Assembly (NCBI GenBank): GCA_026413225.1
Contig: CM048572.1
Location: 7,626,001-7,690,000, forward strand
From: Otis tarda
Taxonomy: Eukaryota; Chordata; Aves; Otidiformes; Otididae
Direction of reading: 5' to 3'
DNA: 64,000 nt
Positions 46,490 to 56,805 of the stretch are shown one piece after another (position 1 is the stretch's first letter; each line of letters begins with the position of its first letter). Position numbers and translations under genes: made by a program. The notes below the pieces were generated by a model. That model made no database searches and was not told the DNA's origin. It saw nothing but the letters and a program-made list of their open reading frames with translations.

Positions 46490-46567
46490 ACCGCGGTTTG
46501 AATGTGAAGCGCAGCCGGAGCTCTGGGAGCCGCTGCTGCTGCCGCCACCGCCGGGAGGAGTCGCCAG
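46490..46567 (+). other. CSE1L: CSE1L exon 1, non-coding
   Basis: The donor CCAG|GTGAGG at 46567/46568 ends a GC-rich 5' leader; the start of transcription is not visible and 46490 is an estimate. It joins exon 2 eleven bases before the start codon. Confidence 0.6.
46497..46502 (+). promoter_or_regulatory. CHR-like element TTTGAA
   Basis: TTTGAA is preceded by CCGCGG and lies about 76 bases after the last upstream CCAAT box. It matches the CHR bound by MuvB/DREAM complexes in cell-cycle genes. Confidence 0.45.
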
Positions 46568-49401
46568 GTGAGGCTGGGCCGCGCCGCCCGCCGATGCTGG
46601 CGGTGGGGCGGCCCCGCGGCCCGCATGGCCCGCAGCCGGCCGCTGCTCCGCTCCGCGCTGGGCTGTGGCGCTGGGCCCGCGGCGCAGTGAGAGGTGCAAC
46701 TCACCATGCTGGGGCGCTTCGGCCCGCCTCTCGCAGCTTGCGATTGGCCCGCGGCCTCTGGGGCTGAACAATGGCCGTTCTTCATTGGCTTTCGGTGCTG
46801 CCGCTCTGGAGGTGGCGGGGAGGGGGAGGGGAGCAAGTTGGTCTGAGGGAGGTCGGTGCTGTGCGGGGTTCCCCCGCCGCAGCCTCCAGCCCGCGCTGCT
46901 CTCGGCCCGGCCCGGCCCGGCGGGGGTGGGCAGCGCTGCCCCGGGGCCCGCCTTGCGGGGGCCGTAGCCGTAGCCGGGCCGCCGCCGCATGAGGCACCGT
47001 GAGGGCCGTGGCGGGGGAGGCGCAGTCTGGCGGCGGGCGGGACGGAGCGGCCCCGTCCCTCGGAGAAACCGCCCGGCGCCTTCAGGCCGGGCAGGCGGCG
47101 GGGAGGGGGCCGGGTGAGCGCCGGGGTGTGCTGGGCTGAGGCGGCGGGAAGGGCTGGGCCGCCCCCGCCGGGTAGCGAGAGCGGAGGCGGCCCCGCTGCG
47201 ACCCGGCCTGGCCGGGGGCTGCGCTCCCCTCCCGGCCGAAGCGCTCCCGGGCGGCCGCCCCGCCTCACGGGTGGCCTCGCCTTTTGGGCCGCGGGGAAGC
47301 GGGGCGGGCGGGCGAGGGGGTGCAGAGGGCCTTCAGTCCTGCTCCCGTGGCCGGTTGGTGCCTGCCTCCGGGCCTCCGCGGTTTGGTGAGGTGGAAAGTG
47401 AGTGTAAAGATCCTCGGTTTGGTGCAAAGATCATCTTTTCTGTAAAATCCGGACCATAACCGTCCTTAGGCGTGTAGATGGTGTTTGGTGAGTGCAGGAA
47501 CAGAGTTACCTGAAGTTCTTCACAGGGTAAGGCTTGGAGGACAGCCACTGCTTGGTTTTTGTTTTTTCCTTAAGTGGTCTATCATTGATTTAAGTTGAGC
47601 ACATTTTATGGGTTTTCTTCTGGAGAAGTAGTCTGAAAATATTCTTGTTTTCTGTGGCCTTTTCAGAAGGTATGTGTCACAACATAGCAAAAGGCATTAT
47701 ACTGTTCCAGCAGGTTTTTTTGTAGTGGAAAACAAACAAAGAAAGTAATAGCTAGAGGAAGAGAAGGAAATAAGAGTAAGCAGGCAGCAGGTGAAAATAT
47801 TTATCCTTTTGTATGAGGGGCTGGGTAGGGCATTCGCATCTTCATGTTTGCCCTTCAGAGTAAACTCACAGTCAGCTTTAGGTCTGTGTTTTTCATATGA
47901 GCCCCTATATTGCGTATCTATGGGAGGTATTGGTAAAAGGCCTTTCAGTTTGGTTTCCCATTTGAGTCAAGTTTAGCCTTCATAAAGGATTTCTCCATGG
48001 GTTTGCACCTTGGCCTTACAAACTTCCCTGGAGCAGATAACTTATATTCTTTTAGTTATGAAAGATTTAAGTATTAATTTCAACATCATAGTAATGATGT
48101 ATGAGGCCATTTTGTAGAACAAATGAGCCAGCTATTATTAGTGGTGTTTGCCTGTGCTGTGCTTTATTGGGATTTTGTTAGTTGATGTGAATTGGTGAAC
48201 AAGACTACAGACAAGTAAAACCCCAAGGAGAGTGAAACATAGGAGGCAGGACTCTTTAGGTGGATTTTTACTTTTTGCAAAATGTATTGGGATCTCAATT
48301 ATTCATTAACATTAATTGAATTCAAGAGGACGCTATTGCTCTTTTAATGATACAGAAGCCATAGTTAAAGTAAAAATTACGTCATTAGAGCTCACTGCCT
48401 TTGCAACTGCCTTAAGCACTTCGGAGTGCTTAAATAGAGACTGTGTTTATTGCACTGATAATCAGCATAAAACAAATTTGAAGTGGGACAGACAAATTTC
48501 GGTCTATCTTACTAATTAGAAACTTCAGAGAAAAAAAAATGGAAGTCTTTGCTTCCTCATTACTTCTGTGGTGAGTGAACTGTGCTGCTGATGGTAAGAA
48601 AGGCGGACAGAATTGATGGTGATGTCCTGAGCCAACAACATGTCTGTTAAAGCATGTTTTGTTGCTGTTTTAGTGTTACTGTAATTTTAATTATTCCAAT
48701 TAAAGCTGTGAAGTTAATGTATCGCTGTGGTAAGTATGAGAATGTGTGTGGGAGGATTACTAGAGAGGAATAATTTAGACATTGTACAGAGTTATTCTGT
48801 AATAAGTATTGCAGTTTAAATTAACTCCCACCCTAATCTAAGTTAATTTTACAGGATGGACAAACCCTCTGGCTTTGCACAGCCTTTTGTTTCTTTATTA
48901 AAAAATAATTTTCAGTTGAGTTTTCTTTTATAACAAGTATTTATTTTTAAACGAGCCTTGACTCTCCAGTATACTTTGAATTGTTCTATTTACAATTATG
49001 TAGGGCAGGACTGTTCAGCTTCTTCAACCAGGAACAGGTTTCTGGGGCTGACAGAAGTTCTCAAAAGCAAAACCGAAGTCCTGTTGTCCTGAAAGGGGAA
49101 GAGATGCTCTTTCCTGGTTCATGGTTTTCTGGCTGTGTGATCCTGTTCTGAGAGTTTGATTTCAATAAACTGAACAATAACAGTTACATATTGTTGAAGA
49201 AATTGAATGTTTTCTGGTTTGTGTTTGGTACGCGCTAGCTGTTGTTTTGTTGGATGAGACATATAAGACAGCCCATGCTTTATGAGATATAATTGAAAAG
49301 AGCTGATGTGTGTCTTCTGTGGGATCTAGTTTTGCATAAGTGTAGCTTATAGGATAGATTTTCTGATATGTATTTGTAACAAAACTACCCGTGGGTTTTA
49401 G
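46568..49401 (+). other. CSE1L: CSE1L intron 1
   Basis: 2,834 nt in the 5' UTR. The first 850 bases are CpG island and the rest is AT-rich. A 9-bp stem with a 4-base loop is at 48412-48433. No gene or mobile element recognised. Confidence 0.75.
48412..48433. repeat. Perfect stem-loop with TCGG loop
   Basis: TTAAGCACT, TCGG, AGTGCTTAA: a 9-base perfect inverted repeat around four bases, in CSE1L intron 1. Confidence 0.85.
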
Positions 49402-49412
49402 GTTCTGCCAAA

Positions 49413-49497
49413 ATGGAGCTGAGTGATGCCAATTTGCAGACTTTAACTGAGTATCTAAAGAAAACACTAGATCCAGATCCTGCTATAAGACGTCCTG
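49413..49497 (+). CDS. CSE1L: CSE1L exon 2, coding part
   Basis: Residues 1-29: MELSDANLQTLTEYLKKTLD then PDPAIRRP. The exon itself begins at 49402 after GGGTTTTAG. Next intron 536 nt. Confidence 0.97.
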
Positions 49498-52400
49498 GTA
49501 AGTGACCGAAAAAGTTTAGTTTGATTTTAGCTCTTCTATCTGTGGATAGCAAACTTCAGTGGATGTTTATGAAATAACCTCTTTGCAAAAGTTTTCAGTA
49601 TCCTTTAAAACAAAAACAAAAACAAAAAAAAAACTGATGCAGGAGGGATTTAAAGAGAAATTTATTATTTTTGCTTTTTACAATTTTATTTTCCTGTGTT
49701 TTGATACTGGGTTTTTTGTACTCTTGTTATTTGAAACAGTGCTGCCACTCACAATGAACAAGAATTTACTTCTGTCAGGTTATGGCTTTTAAAAAGAGCA
49801 AGGAGGCAGTATTTCCACATCCTGCTTTGAATTCAGAGCTTTTGTTATTAGCAGAAGTGTTAAAGAGCTTAGTAGTAAAGAAGCTATAGTACTTCTGTCA
49901 GACTTGTTCTGTCTTGTGAAGTCTGGGGAAGTGCTTGTGTGCTGATGATTTTAAGTAGACGCTTGAGGAATCATAGGACTCCCGTTAGAAATATCAGGTC
50001 AGCTTTTACTAACCTTAGTATATTTTCTTACAGCGGAAAAGTTTCTTGAGTCAGTTGAAGGAAGCCAGAATTATCCGTTGTTACTCTTAACACTGCTGGA
50101 GAAATCACAGGAAAATGTCATCAAAGTTTGTGCATCTGTAACGTTCAAGAATTATATTAAAAGGAACTGGAGAATTGTAGGTATCCTAGTGAGTCGTGTG
50201 CTAAGATTTAATAATCCTTTTAAGGTAACAATAAGGTATTCTACAGTAACCTTGAAGAATGTATATATGTCTGTACTCTGTGAAAGAAAGATCATTCAGA
50301 GAACAAACACAAGGTGTAATTTACTGATGAGGGACTAAAACCTGGACCACTGGAGTCCATTGAATTAGAAAGAACTAGAGTTGAGTGATAAAATGGTGAA
50401 CAGATAGTTTTCTCTAATATTATATGTGTATTTTGTAGAAGCAAAATATTTAAAGCTCATTTAACTAACAGTGATATTATTTAAACTAAAATTATTGTGA
50501 TGTGTATACACGTGAGCTGGCCAGTTTGGCTTGTATCTGTAGCGTTACAAACATTTCCAGCCAGTGCTGCGGCTGAAAGCGATGATACTAGCTTCTCTTT
50601 CATGTAAATGCTTCTGGGGCACAGAATAGCATGGACAGTTTGTTTTGGTGGCCTTACCGGTTTAACAGTTACAAATATTTGTAGACATCAAATAGAAATA
50701 TTGCCATTTAATCCCGTTTTATCCTTTGTTTTGAAGAGGCCAGAAACACTTTTGATTCAGAGCTTTCAGCATTCATGAAATTGAATTTATGGTAGAAAGT
50801 ATTACTTTGGAGAGCTTAACTCCAACAGTGATGAGAGGTTTTAATTGATACTGTTTATGCTTTGTCTCACTGAAAGTACTGTTTGTATCTGGAAAATATC
50901 AAATGTAAAATGTTGTTTTACTACAGGGAAACTGATTAGTATTTCATCATTACATGTTAGCTGGTACCTATTTACAAATTTGCATGTGATTTCTCCCCTC
51001 CCCCATACTAATGTTACGAAGCTGTAGCCGTCCTGGGTTTGGTTATGTTTGGCGAGATCGACGCATTCAGTCTGGCATGAAATTTCTAGAACTTTTTCCA
51101 TAATACTGCATTCTCAGTCATTTCTCCCAAATTGCATCTTTATCTGTAGTGTAAGTAGAAATAATGTTCTGTTATGGAAAAATTTGTAAGTGGCTTCCTT
51201 TTTATGCATTGCTGAGGTAATCCAGGATGAGGTTTTATTTCGGAGTAGGTAGAGATGCTATGCAGTAAGTGCATCCAGAGGACTGTTATGATTGCTCTGT
51301 GGCTTCAGGCATGTTATTTTCTCCAAAATTGAGGCTTTCATTTCAAGAGCAGCTGTGTGAAGATAAAATATAGCCCTAAGGCCAGCTTACCTAGATCACG
51401 TGGTTTAATATAGCAACCTTGGACTTGACTGATACAAAGCTCAGTGAAAGTAAGAGTTTTGCCTACTCAAGGATTTTGATTTGGTAGAGCCTGGAGAGCC
51501 AGATCTACAGGACACTTCTGGAAATGAGGGAAGAGTTTGCTTTTCTTAATTTATTTTTCAAGTATGTACAGAATACTCATCTATGTGCTGCCTCTCATGT
51601 CTTGTAAAAAGGTCTAATTTCTTTGAAAAAATCAGGATTTCCTGTTGGTGATCTCTCCACCACCTCTGTCCTCATCTATCTAAATGCATAGCAGTGAGTC
51701 CTGCCTGCCTCCTTGGAGCCTGCCAAGTACAGTTATTGCTGCCTTTCACATCACATAGACTTGGAAAGCTTGAGTTTTAAAGTATCTTCTTTTTGTGTTT
51801 TTAATGTGTATATAATAGTTCTGTGCATTCTTTTAAGTTTATGGGAGGATGGTGAAAGGGAGGTGAGAAGGAGGGTAGTAGTGCCGTCTGCTTTAAGGCA
51901 TCATAAGGTCATTAAGTTGCTTTCTGGAGGCACTTACCTCTTGTAATCGCTGGATAATTTCTGGGTTTCTGAACTTCGGTGCTGTCATTGCGGATAATGT
52001 GACTATCACTGCTGTCACTGGTTGGTGACAAGCTTCCTTCTTAATATTCTATTTCTGTAGTAGAGGCTTTGTAATTTACTACCCCTTGGCACTGTTGACT
52101 GGCTGGACTATGAACTTACTGATATTTCAAACTGATTGAATAACTCTTAAAGTCAATGTTACTCTTTAGATTGTGTAACCTGCATCTTCATGTACAGTTT
52201 CTAGAAAGTATGGGTTGAGGCAGCTTGCAGAAAATAAATCTTTGAGGCTGGCAGAAGTGAGGACAGAGATGTGGTTTGGTGTGGTGGAAGAGGAAGCTGT
52301 TGGTTAGACTTACATGTGTTGTTGGTATATGCGCCCACCCTTACTACTGCTGAATTGCTGATCTGAAAAGTCACTGTTAGAGAAGGAGAAAACTATTTCA

Positions 52401-55400
52401 AGGTTTTACAGAAAGGTGTGATTTCTTTCAGCTTTTTTCAGGTACTACTGTTACAGGTTCATTGGAGGCAATATCTTTAACAGATCTTCTTAGTTTCGTT
52501 AACAATGTAGTAGTTACATAAATCAGTATAAGCAATTGTTTTTTTGAAATGCTGGTATTTGCTTGTTGCCTAGAGTATACTGCCAATGACTTAATTATTG
52601 TTCTAATTTTAGGTTGAGGATGAACCGAACAAAATATGTGAATCAGACAGGATAGCCATTAAAGCCAATATAGTGCCCTTGATGCTTAGCAGCCCAGAAC
52701 AAATTCAAAAGCAGGTAATATGTCAATTCCTGGTGGTGTCCATGAGACTTCAGTAATATTTTAAGTGTGTCTGGAGGCTCTGGTTATTGGCAGAGCTCAG
52801 TTCCCTTGCCAATGAGGTCATCTCAATCCAAATAACTTGGAGTATATTGTTATAGCTGCTTCTGCCTAGTTGGTTTTTTTAAGGCAATTACTGTATAATG
52901 TTATAGCTAAGTTTTAGCATTAGGCAGTTAAATATAGTAATTCTAGAAAGTGAGGCTGCGTGTACACATTGAGTTTGAAATGAAATTTATCTATTTGTGG
53001 TAAAAAGTAATAGTTATTTTAGTTAAATAGCTACTTAAAATCAATGAATTTTGAATCTGACAAGAATAACAAGCATTTTCTCAGATGTTTGCAATATCTG
53101 TCATGACTGTTCTATTTTTTGTAACAAGGAGCCTGCTATTATATCATGTAATGGTTATGTTTTCTTTCCAGTTAAGTGATGCTATTAGTATTATTGGTCG
53201 GGAAGACTTTCCTCAGAAATGGCCAGACTTACTGACAGAAATGGTGAATCGCTTTCAAAGTGGAGATTTCCATGTCATTAATGGGGTCCTTCGCACTGCG
53301 CACTCTTTATTTAAAAGGTATTGGAAGCAAGGGAGTTAGTATATGGATTGTAAATTTCGGGTCAACTCTAAATTTTTACTGTTAGACTTACTTTGAAGAT
53401 TTACAAAGTCAACACTTGAGGCTTCTACTTAATGCATATGGACTTTGTAATAAGAATTGAAGTGGTTGTCAGATTGTACACCTTGCATGATATTGAACGA
53501 TGTGATTTAGTTCTTGTTTACTTGACAGTATTTGTTTCAAGATTCAGCTCAAAAAAAAAGAATTGTATGCAAGCTAATTTTGTAATACATGTGAAGACTG
53601 TATGCTGTTTTTCATATATTTGTTTCACTTGTCAGGTACCGTCATGAATTTAAGTCAAATGAATTATGGACAGAGATCAAACTTGTCCTTGATGCCTTTG
53701 CTTTGCCCTTAACAAATCTCTTTAAGGTATTTCTTTTTGAGTTATTTCTAAACCAAGTCTAGCATTCTGAATTGCTTATAGTGAATGCCTGCAAAATGAA
53801 AACTTAAGAATAATTGTTTTGAAGCTGTTAATGAGGTTCAAATTAAAGTAATGAAGTGAGGCCTGACAGAATCAATAAGGGGAGGAAAAGAAACTGTATT
53901 TTCTGGTTTAAAAAAAAGTTACATGACACTTCTCAAGACCTCTTGTCAGTGTGGTTTTGTGTATGTGTGTTACTTGACTGAATCTTCTGTCTTTTTCTAG
54001 GCAACTATTGAACTCTGCAGCACACATGCAAATGATGCTAGTGCTTTGAAGGTTCTCTTTTCTTCTCTCATACTAATTGCGAAGCTGTTCTACAGTTTAA
54101 ATTTTCAGGTGAATCTCCTTTATCTAATATTTTTGCTTTGATCTCATGAAGCTGTTCTGCTCTTATAGGATCCATTTGAGGCAGCCTTTAAAGCCATGCT
54201 TTATTGCTAAAATAAAAGTTGACAGTCTGTATCAATGCTGGAGTAAAGGCAAAGTAAGGATGAGGTTAGTTAACATGTTAGCTTGGCCCTTTCTAAACAA
54301 AAGTTCAAGAGTCTAAGCAACTGTCATATCAAGGACGTAGCTCTCAGAGTATGAGCTGTGAAAGACTGTATTCCAAAGCCTCTGCCTGGAGAGTTTTAAT
54401 TTGGGAGGAGGAGGGGGCACTCTTATGTTTTGAAGGTTGTTTCCCAGTCTCCTTTGTCCCTCAGTAGATTATAAGGTGGATACGTAACTGCTTACAATGT
54501 AGGTGTGTTATCTGAGCAGTGTGATCAGAAATTAAAATGTAGATTTATACTTTGCCTTTACAGGATCTTCCCGAGTTTTTTGAAGATAATATGGAAACAT
54601 GGATGACAAATTTTCATAGTCTTTTAACTTTAGATAATAAACTCTTGCAGACTGATGTAAGTACTTCATAAACGTCCTGGTTTGCCTCTGTGTGGTGGAG
54701 AGGGTTGACTGAGAACTTAGGTCTAACTCTGAACAATGCAATGTTTTCTTTGTTGGGTAAACGAAGGAAGAGAATGACTGTAAGGAAATGAGGTTTAAGA
54801 GAAGTTGTCCCATTGTCTAAGAAATTTGAGGTCCAATTCTTGAAGTTGTATCTCAGTTACAGGCATACCCAACTGTGCACAGAAAACAAATTACAGGTAC
54901 TCATCAATGAGTAGCTTCTTTCAAGGACATCTGCTGAAGTAGCTGATCATTGGAGAGTCGCAGTGCTCATGTTTTCTGTACCTTTCATCTGGTTCATGCA
55001 TTAGGTTTTAGAAAACATAATGTATCTTAAAGAACATGAAACAGTTGAACATAGAAGGCATGACATCCTGAAGTACTTTAACATTTGGTCTCTTTATGTA
55101 ATTATAAGAATTAGTAGTTTCACAGGTGAAATATGATACTATGTCATCAAAGCTCAAATTAATTTTGTGAATGCTGTCTGCATTTTAGATGGTGTCTTCC
55201 AGATACAGTACAATAGCTTACCACATGATGGAGCCAAAGCAACTCCAAATTTCTTTACAGTACATAGGGAGGCACATTAAGTGTATCCTGTCCTGTAGTT
55301 CCAAGGTTGTTTTAGGCTAACACTGCTGCTAAAAGCTTTGCTGCTCTTTTCTTGCCTCTGTGGGCTATTGCCCAGTGCAGACATTCATGCAGCTGTGTGC

Positions 55401-56766
55401 TGAACTGAGTCAGGAAGTGAGACGCATTAGAACTGAAAGGCGGGGATTAGGGGACAGGGGGAGGCAGAACTGGGGTGGTGTTTAGTTGTTTGGTTGTTTT
55501 TAAATTCCAGCTCAGCTTCACAATTCACTTTGCTTTGTGGCTTCACAAGCATCTGTGCTGGTGTGGGGAAGGGGGCGGAACTACTTTTACAACTATTCCA
55601 ATTTAAATTATCACAATACAATGTCCTCTAAGATTATCTTTTCCCTGTTACACTTGTAAATTAATTGCATGTCAAACTTTATCAGGTCTAAATGATTTAA
55701 AGTGCATAGTACTTTCATTGGAAATGTAGTGCAGTTCCAGTACAAATCAGCACAATACAGTAGTTCTGGGGAAGTGAGAGGGATTTATTTTTTTTACCTA
55801 CTTAGAACATGGTAAAATAGTAGCGTATATATTTCCTTCAAATATGTTGGTACTTTTAATATTTAAGTAGTGTTGGAGTTTGGATGTTTAAGTCCTTAGT
55901 TTTGTTTTATGTGAGGATGAAGAGGAAGCTGGATTACTGGAGTTGTTGAAATCACAGATTTGTGATAATGCTGCTTTATATGCTCAAAAATATGATGAAG
56001 AATTCCAGCCCTACCTGCCACGTTTTGTAACAGCAATCTGGAATCTGTTAGTCACAACAGGCCAGGAAGTGAAATATGACTTGGTAAGTCCTTCTAAACT
56101 GTTCTTGTGAAGTTTAATAGTGAATTATAAATTGGTCAGTCATGCTAAAACTGTGTGTGTTCTGTTTGTGGTGTTCTAGCTGGTTAGTAATGCAATCCAG
56201 TTTCTGGCCTCAGTGTGTGAGAGACCACATTACAAGCATCTGTTTGAAGACCAGAATACATTGACAAGCATCTGTGAAAAAGTTATTGTTCCCAATATGG
56301 AATTTAGAGGTAACTTTTTGACACTTAAGTTTTCAAAGACACAATAAAATCTAAGTGTAACTATAATGGTATGTTGCTTTGTAGGACTAAGAATTGAGGA
56401 TTAGCTTTTGCGTGCTTGCATACTAGATTCAAAACCAAGCTTCTACAGCAGATTGCTGTCCTATGGGCTTTGTAGAATTGTATTAAAATATCTAATAGTC
56501 TTTCTGTCTTATTGAGATCTCAAATTGAAAAGTATAGGAAGTCTAGGTTGTGTACTACCAATAACTTCTCATGCTTAAAGTGAGTATCGGATAATTCAAG
56601 GAATCTAAATAGGCATGGATGTAACGTCTGTTTCTGCAAGTTTTGATGGGCTTATTGATCCTAGTATTTAAAATGCAGTGAAGATGTATTGCAGTGGTAA
56701 GAAGCTTCTCTCTCTTAAGTCTGTCAGTCTGGAAGCCTCTTTAAATACAATTAGTGTTGAATATGT

Positions 56767-56805
<39 letters not shown>

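Larger units (their letters stand above)
46100..47410 (+). promoter_or_regulatory. CSE1L: CpG-island promoter of CSE1L
   Basis: A very GC- and CpG-rich block starting about 150 bases past the ARFGEF2 poly(A) signal. Inverted CCAAT boxes (ATTGG) lie at 46339, 46375 and 46417 upstream of exon 1, and at 46743 and 46784 inside intron 1. A TTTGAA CHR-like element is at 46497. No TATA box. Long open frames here, including one of 396 codons on the minus strand, are compositional artefacts. Confidence 0.88.

Noticed and set aside
46237..47427. 396-codon open frame on the minus strand across the CSE1L CpG island
   Set aside because: GC-rich DNA has few stop codons in all frames; several overlapping long frames occur here on both strands. 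The peptide is low-complexity Ala/Pro/Arg/Gly with no domain, and lies over a promoter and intron 1.
50177..50182. Alternative donor GTATCC four bases past the chosen end of CSE1L exon 3
   Set aside because: GTATCC resembles a U12-type donor start, but the frame and the conserved RIVEDEP join require the donor GTAGGT at 50177.
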